Counted from the stretch's first letter, positions 16,519 to 25,808 are shown. The stretch: DNA of 64,000 nt from JAWWBL01 sp033720975 (GCA_033720975.1 JAWWBL010000001.1:1-64000); one strand, 5' to 3'. The notes: generated from the sequence alone by a model not told the origin. Made by a program: numbers and translations.

Positions 16519-17701
16519 CGCTCGGGGCCCTCTCGCGGGGACGTTGGTTCTCGAGCTGGGCAACCTGATCGCCGGTCCGTACGCCGGGATGCTTCTCGCC
16601 GACTTCGGGGCGCGTGTCATCAAGGTCGAGCCCCGATCCGGTGACATCGGCCGGCAGTTCGGGCCGTTTCAAAACGGCGAGTCGATCTTTTTCTTGTCGG
16701 TCAACCGTGGCAAGGAGTCCCTCTGCCTCGACCCCAAGCACTGGGTCTCCAAGCGAGTCCTAGACAAACTCGTGAAAAAAGCCGACGTCGTACTCAGCAA
16801 CCTCCGACACGGGGCCATGGAGCGGATGGGCCTCGGCGAGGACCGGTGCCGGGAACTCAACCCTGGGGTGATATACGCAACGGTCTCGGCGTTCGGTTCC
16901 AGTGGGCCTTACGCAAAACGACCCGGCATCGACATCGTCTTCCAGGGTGAGAGCGGGATGGTGTCGATCACCGGTGACCCCAAGGACGGGCCGCGGAAAA
17001 CAGCCACGACGATCGGCGACTACGTGGCAGGCACCAACACAGCTCTGGCCATTGCCGCCGCTCTCGCCGAAACACCACGAAAGGGACGCCGAATCGACAT
17101 CTCACTGCGCGATGGGGTCATGGCCGTGCAATCTGGGTGGAACGCGCTCGCGTTCTCGAGAGGGAAACAACCCGAGCGAACGGGCACCGCCAGCCCCTTC
17201 CTGGCTCCAAATCAAGTGTTCGAAGCTGCCGATGGTTCCTTCACCCTGGCAATCGTCTCCGACCGGCACTTTGAGATCCTGGCCGATGCCCTGGAACGAC
17301 CGGATCTCGTCAAGGACTTCCCCACCAACGAGGACCGAATGAGAGGTCGGGAGAATCTGGTCCGCAGACTCTCCAGGCTGTTCAAGCAGGAGCCCCTGAA
17401 TCATTGGATCGAGTTATTCGAGTCAGCGGGCCTGCCGGTTGGAAGGGTCCTCACCATCCCCGAAGCCTTCGAGGACCCTCAGGCCCGCCATCACGGCATG
17501 CTCGTCGAGTTCGAGCATCCCACGGCGGGGTTTGTTCGCACTACCGGTTCCCCGATCCGGTTGGACGGGGATCAGGCCCGCGCCGAGTCGTTGCCACCGG
17601 TGCTGGGCCAGCACACGAGGGAGATCCTCGCCGAGGCCGGCGTCGATCGTGAGACGATCGACAAGATGATCGGTGAGGGGACGGTGGTGGCCCCCTCATG
17701 A
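16511..17701 (+). CDS. CaiB/BaiF-type (class III) CoA-transferase
   Basis: A 396-residue family III CoA-transferase, which moves CoA between a donor acyl-CoA and a carboxylic acid through a covalent Asp intermediate. Signatures: LELGNLIAGPYAGMLLADFGA, VIKVEPRSGD, LSVNRGKESL, and the catalytic Asp in RPGIDIVFQGESG at about residue 141. The start is GTG inside the thiolase end. The acceptor acid cannot be read from sequence. It overlaps the next gene by ATGA, placing it in a five-member acyl-CoA operon. Confidence 0.92.
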   Translation: MSDARGPLAGTLVLELGNLIAGPYAGMLLADFGARVIKVEPRSGDIGRQFGPFQNGESIFFLSVNRGKESLCLDPKHWVSKRVLDKLVKKADVVLSNLRHGAMERMGLGEDRCRELNPGVIYATVSAFGSSGPYAKRPGIDIVFQGESGMVSITGDPKDGPRKTATTIGDYVAGTNTALAIAAALAETPRKGRRIDISLRDGVMAVQSGWNALAFSRGKQPERTGTASPFLAPNQVFEAADGSFTLAIVSDRHFEILADALERPDLVKDFPTNEDRMRGRENLVRRLSRLFKQEPLNHWIELFESAGLPVGRVLTIPEAFEDPQARHHGMLVEFEHPTAGFVRTTGSPIRLDGDQARAESLPPVLGQHTREILAEAGVDRETIDKMIGEGTVVAPS

Positions 17702-18072
17702 ACATTCACTGGGCTGAGACAGTGTCCGACCAATGGGAGGATGTGAGATCCGAGCTCGCCCGTGCGTTCGAGACCAGCCGCTCCGCGGCGCGGAACGAGG
17801 AGTCCTTCGTTTATGTCGTCCACCACGACGACTTGTTGGGCAGGCGGGGCTACGGAAACGCCATGGTTGCCACAGGGCTGCTCTCTGCCGCGAGGACCGC
17901 TGCAATCGAAGGAGCCCGGAAGGGCTGGACCGCAAACGTGATCGCCTTCGACGACGGGGCTGATCGCGAACAGGTCCAGGCCTGGGCCGAACGCGTCGCT
18001 GGAGACTCGCTCGGCGTCACCGGAGAGTTGATCCGGGTCGGGTCAACCCACCTGGGAAAGGCGCTGCCGTGA
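17698..18072 (+). CDS. degenerate SDR-like half protein
   Basis: A 124-residue protein matching only the C-terminal part of short-chain dehydrogenases. GYGNAMVATGLLSAARTAAI aligns with the YxxxK helix region (the Lys position is Met), WTANVIAF with the IRVNAVAP strand, and GVTGELIRVG with the terminal VTGxxxxVDG. There is no TGxxxGIG nucleotide loop. ATGA coupling upstream and overlap with an intact SDR downstream suggest a non-catalytic partner subunit rather than a decayed gene, because the frame is open and starts cleanly. The homology is by eye and moderate. Confidence 0.6.
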   Translation: MNIHWAETVSDQWEDVRSELARAFETSRSAARNEESFVYVVHHDDLLGRRGYGNAMVATGLLSAARTAAIEGARKGWTANVIAFDDGADREQVQAWAERVAGDSLGVTGELIRVGSTHLGKALP

Positions 18073-18767
18073 ATGGCTCGATCGTGGTCACTGGCGCGGC
18101 GCGCGGCATAGGAAGGGCGATCTCGAGCCGGCTTGCCGCCAATCCCTCACTCACCGTCATCGGCGTCGACATCTCACCGGACCTGGCGTCAGTCGACGAC
18201 ATCGTCCCGGTGCAGACGGATCTGACCAATGACGATGGCGTGGACGCAGTGACTAGAACGGTCGAAGAGAGTGGTTCACCGCTTCTGGGCATCGTCAACA
18301 ACGCTGGCATCACCCGGGACGCCAGACTGGTCAACATGACCGACGAGGACTTCGCGGCCGTCCTCGACGTGAACCTCGGAGCTTCCTACCGACTGTCAGA
18401 TGCCCTGGCGCCGCTCATGACCGAGGGAGGCTCGATCGTCAACATCGCCTCGCGCGCCTATCTCGGCAACTTCGGCCAGTTCAACTACTCGATGTCGAAG
18501 GGCGGATTGGTCGGCCTCACCAGGGCGATGGCCCTCTCATTGGCGCCCGGCATCAGAGTCAACGCGGTCGCACCCGGGCTGATCGGCACCGAGATGGCCA
18601 TGGCGATCCCAGAAGACGTGTTGGACAAGATGGTCGCGGCGATACCCCTGGGGCGAATGGGATCTCCGGACGAGATCGCAAATGTGGTCTGGTTCCTGCT
18701 CACCCCCCTCTCGTCCTACGTCACCGGTCACGTGCTCGTCGTCGGTGGAGGAAGGTCCCTCAGCTAG
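18069..18767 (+). CDS. short-chain dehydrogenase/reductase (FabG-like)
   Basis: A 232-residue classical SDR, probably a 3-hydroxyacyl-CoA/ACP dehydrogenase given its neighbours. Cofactor loop TGAARGIGRA at residue 8, NNAG motif, catalytic Ser in NIASRAYLG and Tyr/Lys in NYSMSKGG are all present; the C-terminus ends VTGHVLVVGGG. The start is GTG, overlapping the degenerate SDR by 4 nt. Its stop codon is interlocked with that of the convergent MaoC gene through a shared CTAG. Confidence 0.9.
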   Translation: MNGSIVVTGAARGIGRAISSRLAANPSLTVIGVDISPDLASVDDIVPVQTDLTNDDGVDAVTRTVEESGSPLLGIVNNAGITRDARLVNMTDEDFAAVLDVNLGASYRLSDALAPLMTEGGSIVNIASRAYLGNFGQFNYSMSKGGLVGLTRAMALSLAPGIRVNAVAPGLIGTEMAMAIPEDVLDKMVAAIPLGRMGSPDEIANVVWFLLTPLSSYVTGHVLVVGGGRSLS

Positions 18768-19213
18768 TAGTAGAGGCGGGAGAGCCGCTCCGCCACCATC
18801 GCCGGCTTCTCCTGGCCCTCGACCTCTGCGATCACCGTCTGTTTCATGTGAATCCCGCCGGGGACCTCACTGACCTCATCGAGCGTCACCCTCATACGGA
18901 GCCTCGAGCCGACCGGGACAGGGGCGGGAAACCTGACCTTGTCGAGGCCGTAATTGACTCCCATCATCGGGTTGCCGACGTCGAGAGGCACCTCGGCGGC
19001 CAAGGCGACGCTCAGGGACAGGGTGAGGAACCCGTGGGCGATCGTGCCGCCAAACGGTGTCTGAGCCGCCAACTCCGGGTTCACATGTATGAATTGATGA
19101 TCGTCCGTTGCTTCCGCGAACGCGTCGACCCGCTCCTGGCTGATCTCATGCCAGGCGCTGGCACCTAGCTCCGTGCCGACCAGGCTTTGGAGTCGTTCCA
19201 GTACTTCCTTCAT
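18764..19213 (-). CDS. MaoC-like (R)-specific enoyl-CoA hydratase
   Basis: A 149-residue single hot-dog protein. DDHQFIHVNPELAAQTPFGG followed by TIAHGFLTLSL carries the catalytic Asp and His of the R-hydratase 2 motif, so it should hydrate trans-2-enoyl-CoA. The ATG opening MKEVLERLQSL fits the family length; the open frame upstream of it would cross the divergent ferredoxin gene. GAGAAT ends 7 nt before the ATG, a weak -10. It probably works with the SDR and thiolase encoded on the other strand. Confidence 0.88.
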   Translation of the reverse strand: MKEVLERLQSLVGTELGASAWHEISQERVDAFAEATDDHQFIHVNPELAAQTPFGGTIAHGFLTLSLSVALAAEVPLDVGNPMMGVNYGLDKVRFPAPVPVGSRLRMRVTLDEVSEVPGGIHMKQTVIAEVEGQEKPAMVAERLSRLYY

Positions 19214-19290
19214 GAGTCGGATTCTCGCATGCAACAGAGGTTCGGGGCGAAGCGAAGTTTCAGGCATGGCCGCTTCCCCTCGGAGAGCGC

Positions 19291-19296
19291 TAGCCT
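19291..19296 (+). promoter_or_regulatory. -10 element of the ferredoxin gene
   Basis: TAGCCT ends 7 nt before the ATG; this fixes the ferredoxin start, since the open frame extends further upstream. Confidence 0.5.
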
Positions 19297-19303
19297 TCAG
19301 GCC

Positions 19304-19609
19304 ATGGCCGAGAAAACCAAGTTGATGGTCTGGATCGATCAAGACCTCTGCACCGGGGACGGCATCTGCGAAGAGATCACCCCGGACGTGTTCGTCGGTA
19401 GAGACGATGGGCTGTGGGTGGTCAAAGAGGACGCCAAACACTTCGGTGACACAGTGGTCTTTGACGGCGAGCAGGCCCCAGACGGCGCGCGTGGCATGGC
19501 CCGAGTGCCTGACTCACTGATCGAAGACGTGATCGAGTCGGCCGAGGAGTGCCCCGGAGAGTGCATCATGATCGAGCCCTTCCAGGAGTCAGCCGTCCAC
19601 AGCGGCTGA
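19304..19609 (+). CDS. ferredoxin, 3Fe-4S type
   Basis: A 101-residue ferredoxin. CTGDGIC near the N-terminus and the later CPGEC provide the cysteines, in the C-x5-C ... CP pattern of single-cluster 3Fe-4S ferredoxins that feed actinobacterial cytochromes P450 and oxygenases; the fourth Cys may complete a disulfide or a 4Fe-4S site. The body is strongly acidic, as expected for an electron carrier. No P450 is encoded in the window, so its partner is unknown. Start chosen on the -10 spacing and the MAEKTKLMVWID opening. Confidence 0.8.
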   Translation: MAEKTKLMVWIDQDLCTGDGICEEITPDVFVGRDDGLWVVKEDAKHFGDTVVFDGEQAPDGARGMARVPDSLIEDVIESAEECPGECIMIEPFQESAVHSG

Positions 19610-19646
19610 CCCAGCCGATCTGTCCCACTAACTACTCTCCCCGCTC

Positions 19647-21245
19647 ATGCAGGTTCTGAAGAGCAGGGTCGACACGCGTTCCGAGCAATATCGGGAAAAT
19701 CGCGCCGCCATGCTGGCAAAGCTGGAGGAGTTCGAGGCTCTTCTCGACAAGGCCCGCGAAGGAGGAGGACCCAAGTACATCCAGCGGCACCGCGAGCGGG
19801 GCAAGCTCCTCGCCCGGGAGCGCATCGAGCTGCTCGTGGACAGGGACTCACCCTTCCTCGAGTTGTCCACCCTGGCCGCGTGGGGCACCGACAAGCCGCT
19901 GGGGGCAAACATCGTCACGGGCATCGGGGTCGTGAACGGGGTGGAATGCGCGATCCTCGCAAACGACCCCACGAGCCAAGCCGGGGTTTTCAACCGGTTC
20001 ACTCTTGCCAAGTCGCTTCGAATCATGGACATCGCGATGGAGAACCGGCTTCCTCTCGTCAACTTGATCGAGTCCGGAGGGGCGGACCTGCCCGACCAAG
20101 CCGAAGTGTTTCTCGTGGGCGGAAAGTGGTTCAGAAATCTGACCCGCCTTTCCAAGAAAGGCATACCGACCGTCGCCATCGTGATGGGAAGCTCTACTGC
20201 CGGTGGCGCCTACTTCCCCGCCATGTGCGACTACGCGGTGATGGTCAAAGACCGGGCCAAGGTCTTCTTAGGGGGCCCGCCACTGGTCAAAATGGCGACC
20301 GGAGAGGAGTCGACAGACGAAGAGCTCGGGGGTGCCGAGATGCACTCGAAAGTGTCTGGGCTCTCGGACTACTTCGCCGACGACGAGACCGAGGCAATCC
20401 GGATCGGCCGCGAGATCATTGGGCACATCAACTGGCGAAAACAGGGCTACGGCCCGACCAAACCGGCTGACGGCCCGGTCCATGACCCGGAGGAGTTGCT
20501 GGGTGTCATTCCCTCCGACCTGAAGATCCCATTCGACATGAGAGAGATACTCGCCCGTGTCCTGGACGGCTCCCGATTCGAGGAGTACAAGGCGGTTTAC
20601 GGGACCTCGATACTCACCGGTTGGGGCTCACTTCACGGCTACCCCATCGGAGTCGTCGCAAACCAACAAGGTGTGATCTTCTCGGAGGAGGCCCAGAAGG
20701 CGACCGAGTTCATCCAGCTCAGCAATCGCCATGACACGCCGATTCTCTTCATTCACAACACCACGGGGTACATGGTGGGCAAGGATTATGAGCAGAGGGG
20801 GATCATCAAGGACGGGGCGAAGATGGTCAACGCCGTAGCCAATTCCGAGGTACCTCACATCGCCTTGATGGCAGGCGTCTCGTACGGCGCCGGCAACTAC
20901 GGGATGTCGGGCAGGGCATACGAGCCGCGTTTCGTATTCGGCTATCCGAACCACAAGGTTTCGGTGATGGGCGCCAAGCAGCTGGCTGGTGTCATGTCGA
21001 TAGTGGCTCGGCAGTCTGCTGAGTCCAGAGGCGAGGAGTTCGACGAAGAGGCCGACGCGGCGCGTAGTGCCGAGCTCATCGAGGAGATGGAACATGCCGA
21101 GCAGGCCTACTACTCAACTGGCAGGGTTCGGGACGACGGATTGATCGACCCCCGCGACACCCGAACGGTGCTTGGAATCTCCCTATCCGCCATTCATTCC
21201 GCACCGGTCAAAGGCACCGATCGGTTCGGGGTGTTCCGGATGTGA
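19647..21245 (+). CDS. acyl-CoA carboxylase, carboxyltransferase (beta) subunit
   Basis: A 532-residue biotin-dependent carboxyltransferase of the methylcrotonyl/propionyl-CoA class. It carries both crotonase-like halves: ESGGADLPDQ and GSSTAGGAYFPAMCDYAV in the first, HNTTGYMVGKDYEQRG and GVSYGAGNYGMSGRAY in the second. HRERGKLLARERIELLVD is the typical N-terminal helix. The GGxY arrangement resembles MccB more than AccD. It is followed with a one-base stop/start overlap by its biotin carboxylase partner. The likely substrate is a branched- or short-chain acyl-CoA; the exact one is not decidable here. Confidence 0.92.
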   Translation: MQVLKSRVDTRSEQYRENRAAMLAKLEEFEALLDKAREGGGPKYIQRHRERGKLLARERIELLVDRDSPFLELSTLAAWGTDKPLGANIVTGIGVVNGVECAILANDPTSQAGVFNRFTLAKSLRIMDIAMENRLPLVNLIESGGADLPDQAEVFLVGGKWFRNLTRLSKKGIPTVAIVMGSSTAGGAYFPAMCDYAVMVKDRAKVFLGGPPLVKMATGEESTDEELGGAEMHSKVSGLSDYFADDETEAIRIGREIIGHINWRKQGYGPTKPADGPVHDPEELLGVIPSDLKIPFDMREILARVLDGSRFEEYKAVYGTSILTGWGSLHGYPIGVVANQQGVIFSEEAQKATEFIQLSNRHDTPILFIHNTTGYMVGKDYEQRGIIKDGAKMVNAVANSEVPHIALMAGVSYGAGNYGMSGRAYEPRFVFGYPNHKVSVMGAKQLAGVMSIVARQSAESRGEEFDEEADAARSAELIEEMEHAEQAYYSTGRVRDDGLIDPRDTRTVLGISLSAIHSAPVKGTDRFGVFRM

Positions 21246-23191
21246 TGGTCAACAAGGTTCTGGTAGCAAACCGGGGGGAGATCGCCCGCCGGATCTTCCG
21301 CACGTGCGCCCGGATGGGTATCGGAACGGTGGCCGTCCACTCCGATCCCGACTCCTCCTCACCTCACGTCTCCGAGGCCGAAGAATCAGTCAACCTTCCC
21401 GGATCCGCCCCGTCTGAGACATACCTCGACATCGATGCCTTGCTCTCGGCGGCCAAGGCCACCGGTGCAGATGCCGTCCATCCCGGCTACGGGTTCCTAT
21501 CCGAGAGCGCGGAATTTGCAGAGGCCGCCATCGGCGCGAATCTCACCTGGATCGGTCCGACCCCGGCGTCGATCGCAGCCATGGGCTCCAAGCTGGAGTC
21601 GAAGCGCATCATGACCGAAGCGGGTATCCCCGTGCTCGAGAGCGCGGTCATCGACGGCTCGGCGAGCCTCGACGAAGCCGCCGCGTCGATCGGCTTCCCT
21701 CTCCTGGTCAAAGCGTCGGCCGGCGGGGGCGGCAAGGGGATGAGAGTGGTTGACTCGCCCGACGACCTCGCGACCGCAGTGGACTCGGCCAAGCGCGAGT
21801 CGAGATCCGCCTTCGGGGACGACACCGTGTTCCTCGAGAGATACCTCGACTCGCCGCGCCACATCGAGATACAGGTCTTCGGCGACACCCACGGAAACGT
21901 CATCTCGCTGTTCGAAAGGGAGTGCTCGATCCAGAGGCGACACCAGAAGATCATCGAGGAGTCGCCCTCCGTTGCCATCGATGAGACGACCCGGGCTGCC
22001 ATGAGCACCGCCGCAATCGAAGCGGCCCGTGCTGTTGAGTATGTCGGAGCGGGAACTGTCGAGTTCCTGTTCCAGGACGGGGAGTTCTTCTTCCTCGAGA
22101 TGAACACGAGGCTTCAGGTGGAACATCCCGTGACGGAGATGATCACTGGCCTCGACCTTGTCGAGATGCAGATCGAAGTCGCCCGGGGAGAGCCACTGGC
22201 AATGATGGATCCGACGACGAGTGGGCACGCCATCGAAGCCCGTGTCTACGCCGAGGACCCCCTCAGCGAATTTCTGCCCGTTACCGGCACGGTGAAGGCC
22301 TTTGACTTCGTGCCTGCTCGAGGCCTTCGAGTTGACTCGGGAGTGGAGTGGGGCTCGGAGATCTCGGTTCATTACGACCCAATGCTCGCCAAGGTGGTAG
22401 CACACGCTCCCACCAGGGATGAGGCGGCCGCCCTCCTGGCGCGCTCGCTGCGCCAGGCCAAGATCCACGGATTGACGACCAACAGGGCACTTCTGGTGCG
22501 CATCTTGGAACACGAAGAGTTTCTGGAAGGCTCGACCGACACACACTTCCTGGACCGCAACCTCCCTTCGGAGCTGGGTCGACCCCTCGCCGGACCTGGG
22601 CAGGAGCGTCTCGCCGCCGTGGCGTGCGCCTTGGCCGATCAGGCCTTCGAGCGAGCCAAGTCCAAGGTTCTCGGCACGATTCCATCGGGATGGAGAAATG
22701 TCCGTGTGACCGGCCAAAGCCGGGCCTACCAGGGATACCACGGAGAATACGAAGTCGAATACACCGTGACCGGTGAGTCGGCCGTGGTCACCGGGATCGG
22801 TGAGATCCCCATTTCGGAGATCGCATCGAACGGGGTATCACTCGGTCATGACGGTGTCGAACACATCTTTTCCGTTGCCCGCTACGGGCTCGACCGCTAC
22901 GTGGACTCGGTCGAATGCCCAGCACACCTCGTCGAGCTGGCTCGATACCCCACCGCCGACATCGATGACGAAGTCGGGTCTCTGCACGCCCCTATGCCCG
23001 GGAAGATCCTCCAGATCGGGGTCGCCGTGGGAGATGAGGTCGAGGACGGCCAGGTGCTGATCGTGATGGAGGCCATGAAGATGGAGCACACGCTGCGTGC
23101 ACCCCACGGCGGCATCGTGACAGAGCTGCGCTGTCAGGTCGGGGACCAGGTCGAAGGTGATGCCGTCCTGGCGGTCGTCGACGAGGCCTGA
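21245..23191 (+). CDS. acyl-CoA carboxylase, biotin carboxylase/BCCP (alpha) subunit
   Basis: A 648-residue alpha subunit. The N-terminal biotin carboxylase opens VNKVLVANRGEIARRI, with the glycine-rich ATP loop KASAGGGGKGMR and the EMNTRLQVEHPVTE catalytic segment; the BT linker region is followed by the C-terminal biotinyl domain whose EAMKMEH carries the biotin lysine. It charges biotin with CO2 for the beta subunit encoded just upstream. ATG was chosen because it overlaps the beta stop as TGATG; a GTG one codon earlier is the alternative. Confidence 0.95.
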   Translation: MVNKVLVANRGEIARRIFRTCARMGIGTVAVHSDPDSSSPHVSEAEESVNLPGSAPSETYLDIDALLSAAKATGADAVHPGYGFLSESAEFAEAAIGANLTWIGPTPASIAAMGSKLESKRIMTEAGIPVLESAVIDGSASLDEAAASIGFPLLVKASAGGGGKGMRVVDSPDDLATAVDSAKRESRSAFGDDTVFLERYLDSPRHIEIQVFGDTHGNVISLFERECSIQRRHQKIIEESPSVAIDETTRAAMSTAAIEAARAVEYVGAGTVEFLFQDGEFFFLEMNTRLQVEHPVTEMITGLDLVEMQIEVARGEPLAMMDPTTSGHAIEARVYAEDPLSEFLPVTGTVKAFDFVPARGLRVDSGVEWGSEISVHYDPMLAKVVAHAPTRDEAAALLARSLRQAKIHGLTTNRALLVRILEHEEFLEGSTDTHFLDRNLPSELGRPLAGPGQERLAAVACALADQAFERAKSKVLGTIPSGWRNVRVTGQSRAYQGYHGEYEVEYTVTGESAVVTGIGEIPISEIASNGVSLGHDGVEHIFSVARYGLDRYVDSVECPAHLVELARYPTADIDDEVGSLHAPMPGKILQIGVAVGDEVEDGQVLIVMEAMKMEHTLRAPHGGIVTELRCQVGDQVEGDAVLAVVDEA

Positions 23192-23211
23192 CCCACCCTC
23201 ACTTTCGTCGG

Positions 23212-24432
23212 TCATCTCGGGAAGGCTGCGAGGACCTCCAAGACCTCCTCGATGTCATCCGCAGTGTGGTCCGCGTTCACCTGAAACCTGATCTCCTCAT
23301 CGCCCTTGGGCACCACAGGGAAGTTCAGACCCGTTGCCAGCACCCCATTGTCGAACAGATGGGTGACCAGATCCGTGGTGCGGGCGGTGTCTCTCACCAT
23401 CAGAGGGACCACCGGGTGGGGTCCGGAGATGGTCTCGAACCCCGCCTCCACCAATCCCGACTCAAACCGGGCTGTCATGTCACCGAGATGAGCAAGCATC
23501 TCCAAACCCTCCGGTGAGTCGACGATTCCGACGGCCATGTCGGCCGCCGCTGCCTCACCTGCGGTGATCGGGTTGGAATAGATGTACATCGGCGCCTTCT
23601 CCCTAAGAAAGGTGATGAGGCGCTCGGAGCCCACCACGTAGCCGCCGTTGACCCCGAACGCCTTGCCCAGTGTGCCGATCAGGACATCCGCCTTGCCGGC
23701 GGTTACCTCCTCCGTGCCCCGCCCGGTGGCGCCGAACGCCCCGACACCGTGTGAGTCGTCGACAACGACGAGCACATTTTCGGGATAAGACTGATCATGC
23801 CTTCGGGCCACATCGATGATCGTGCCGACATCGGCGAAGTCACCTCTCATGGAAAAGACGCCGTCGGTCACGACAACCGCCCGACGCGCCTCGCCAGCGC
23901 GGCTTACCAGAAGCTCGTCGAGGGCATCCATGTCGAGATGGGAATAGACATGGCGGTCCCCAGACTGGGCCAAGCGCACGCCGTTGATGATGGAGTTGTG
24001 GTTCAACTCGTCGCTGAACACAGCCGTCTCAGACGTGATCAGTGAGACGATCGTCGATACGACCGCGGCATACGCTGACGAAAAGATGATCCCCGCTTCA
24101 CGTCCGTGGAATCCGGCCAGCCTCCTCTCCAGGTCGACATGCGTTCGATAGGTGCCGGAGATGAATCGGACGGCCCCTGGCCCGGACCCAAAGCGCGCTG
24201 TCACTCCCTCTTCAGCGCCTACGACGGCAGGATGATGTGAGAGGCCTAGATAGCTGTTCGAGTTCATCTTGATGAATTCGGTCTCAGAGCCCTCGAGGAG
24301 GTAGCGCCGTCCTCTGCCGCCCTTGGGCTCGATGGTCCCTGTGATCACCGACTCGGGCCCCTTCGCCGTTCCCGACGTCAGCAGCGAAGCGATTTCTTCA
24401 GCGAGGACCTCGTCGAGGCGGTCGTGTGGCAT
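23212..24432 (-). CDS. alpha-oxoamine synthase family aminotransferase (Kbl/BioF/SPT-like)
   Basis: A 406-residue PLP enzyme of fold type I that condenses an amino acid with an acyl-CoA. The PLP lysine is in IGTLGKAFGVNGGYVVG; VVDDSHGVGAFGATGRG holds the PLP-binding Asp/His, and FIKMNSNSYLGLSHHPAV and GPGAVRFISGTYRTHVDLE are family signatures. Candidates are glycine C-acetyltransferase (threonine degradation), 8-amino-7-oxononanoate synthase or a serine palmitoyltransferase. No tdh, bioABD or sphingolipid gene is adjacent, so the acyl donor is open. Confidence 0.85.
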   Translation of the reverse strand: MPHDRLDEVLAEEIASLLTSGTAKGPESVITGTIEPKGGRGRRYLLEGSETEFIKMNSNSYLGLSHHPAVVGAEEGVTARFGSGPGAVRFISGTYRTHVDLERRLAGFHGREAGIIFSSAYAAVVSTIVSLITSETAVFSDELNHNSIINGVRLAQSGDRHVYSHLDMDALDELLVSRAGEARRAVVVTDGVFSMRGDFADVGTIIDVARRHDQSYPENVLVVVDDSHGVGAFGATGRGTEEVTAGKADVLIGTLGKAFGVNGGYVVGSERLITFLREKAPMYIYSNPITAGEAAAADMAVGIVDSPEGLEMLAHLGDMTARFESGLVEAGFETISGPHPVVPLMVRDTARTTDLVTHLFDNGVLATGLNFPVVPKGDEEIRFQVNADHTADDIEEVLEVLAAFPR

Positions 24433-24454
24433 CGCCCCGGGTTTAGCAGGTCGA

Positions 24455-24460
24455 TAACGT
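24455..24460 (+). promoter_or_regulatory. -10 element of the 3-hydroxyisobutyrate dehydrogenase-like gene
   Basis: TAACGT ends 7 nt before the ATG; no ribosome-binding sequence is visible. Confidence 0.5.
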
Positions 24461-24467
24461 CACGGTC

Positions 24468-25358
24468 ATGACGAGACTGGGATTCATCGGGCTCGGGATC
24501 ATGGGGAGAGGCATGGCAGCGAACCTGATCTCGGCCGGGCACGAAGTGACTGTGTGGAACCGCACATCCGGAAGAGCAGAGGGTTTGGACGCGAAGGTCG
24601 TTGATCAGCCTCAGGCGGTAGGGCCCGAGAGCGACATCGTGTTCGTCTGCGTTTCAGATACATCGGACGTCGAAGAGGTCGTCTTTGGCGACGCTGGTGT
24701 CATCCACGGGATGACAGAAGGCGACGTGTTGGTCGATCACTCCACCATCTCGCCGGTAGCCACTGCTGAGCTCGCCACTCAGGCTTCGAGTCTGGGCATC
24801 GACTGGGTAGACGCCCCGGTCTCGGGCGGATCCGAAGGAGCGGTCAACGGCACGCTCGCCGTGATGGCGGGCGGACCCGCCGAGGCGTTGGAACGCGCCA
24901 GACCGTTCATGGACGCGTTCTCCGCATCGATCGTCCACGTCGGCGAAAAACCAGGCTCGGGCCAATTGGCGAAAGCCGTGAACCAGGTCCTGGTGGCTCT
25001 TCACGCTCTCGCCTTGTCCGAGGCGTTGCTACTGGCTGATGCTGCCGGGCTAGACCTGAGGACAACCCTCAGCGCTGTGGAGAACGGCGCGGCTGGATCC
25101 TGGATGCTCTCCAACCGGGGACCACAGGTCATCGACCGCGACTGGACACCCGGGTTCACGATCGACCTTCAGCAGAAGGACAATCGAATAGTGCTCGAGA
25201 CCGCAGACGCCCTAGGGGTCCCGCTGCCCGGCGTCGCGATGGTGTATCAGTTATACCGCTCTCTGCAGGCGCGGGGGTTGGGACATGAAGGAAACCATGC
25301 CTTGGTCAAGGCTCTAGAGCAGCTCGCCGGGCATGAGGTCGGTGACGGGAGCGGCTAG
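24468..25358 (+). CDS. NAD(P)-dependent beta-hydroxyacid dehydrogenase (3-hydroxyisobutyrate dehydrogenase family)
   Basis: A 296-residue oxidoreductase. FIGLGIMGRGMAANL is the Rossmann loop, DAPVSGGSEGAVNGTLAVMAGG the substrate-binding signature, and the catalytic Lys lies in GQLAKAVNQ near residue 168; the C-terminal all-helical domain is present in full. Family members oxidise 3-hydroxyisobutyrate, tartronate semialdehyde or related beta-hydroxyacids. The link to valine catabolism is plausible given the acyl-CoA genes nearby but not proven. Its stop interlocks with the peroxiredoxin stop in a shared CTAG. Confidence 0.9.
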   Translation: MTRLGFIGLGIMGRGMAANLISAGHEVTVWNRTSGRAEGLDAKVVDQPQAVGPESDIVFVCVSDTSDVEEVVFGDAGVIHGMTEGDVLVDHSTISPVATAELATQASSLGIDWVDAPVSGGSEGAVNGTLAVMAGGPAEALERARPFMDAFSASIVHVGEKPGSGQLAKAVNQVLVALHALALSEALLLADAAGLDLRTTLSAVENGAAGSWMLSNRGPQVIDRDWTPGFTIDLQQKDNRIVLETADALGVPLPGVAMVYQLYRSLQARGLGHEGNHALVKALEQLAGHEVGDGSG

Positions 25359-25801
25359 CCCAGCAGGTCGGCCTTCACACGCTCAACGTGTCCGGTGGCG
25401 CGCACATTTCGATATTCCTTCTCCAGCTCACCGTTTTCGTCGACGACGAAGGTCGACCGAATGATTCCCTCGAAGATCTTCCCGTAGTTCTTCTTCTCAC
25501 CCCAGGCTCCGAGGCTCTCGGCGAGCTCGTGGTCTTCATCGGAGAGCAGGTCGAAGTTGAGCCCTTCCTTCTCCTGGAACTTCTTGTTTCGCTCCGGCGG
25601 ATCAGGGCTCACACCCACGATCCGGTAGCCGGCGTCGGCAAACTCGGAGTAGGAGTCCCGGAAGTCACACGACTCGACAGTGCACCCGGGCGTCATCGCC
25701 CTCGGGTAGAAGAACATCACATATTTGCTCCCGGTGAAGTCGCCATCGGTGACCGTCTCACCGTCCTGGTTCACCAACGAGAAAGTGACCTTGTCTGTCA
25801 T
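25355..25801 (-). CDS. bcp: thioredoxin-dependent peroxiredoxin (Bcp/PrxQ)
   Basis: A 148-residue AhpC/TSA-fold thiol peroxidase that detoxifies hydroperoxides. The peroxidatic Cys is in PRAMTPGCTVESC at about residue 40, and the resolving Cys lies five residues on, the atypical 2-Cys BCP pattern. FFYP, VGVSPDP and IIRSTFVVDENG are standard. Length matches the family. TATCGT ends 7 nt before the ATG. Confidence 0.93.
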   Translation of the reverse strand: MTDKVTFSLVNQDGETVTDGDFTGSKYVMFFYPRAMTPGCTVESCDFRDSYSEFADAGYRIVGVSPDPPERNKKFQEKEGLNFDLLSDEDHELAESLGAWGEKKNYGKIFEGIIRSTFVVDENGELEKEYRNVRATGHVERVKADLLG

Positions 25802-25808
25802 GGGTCTG

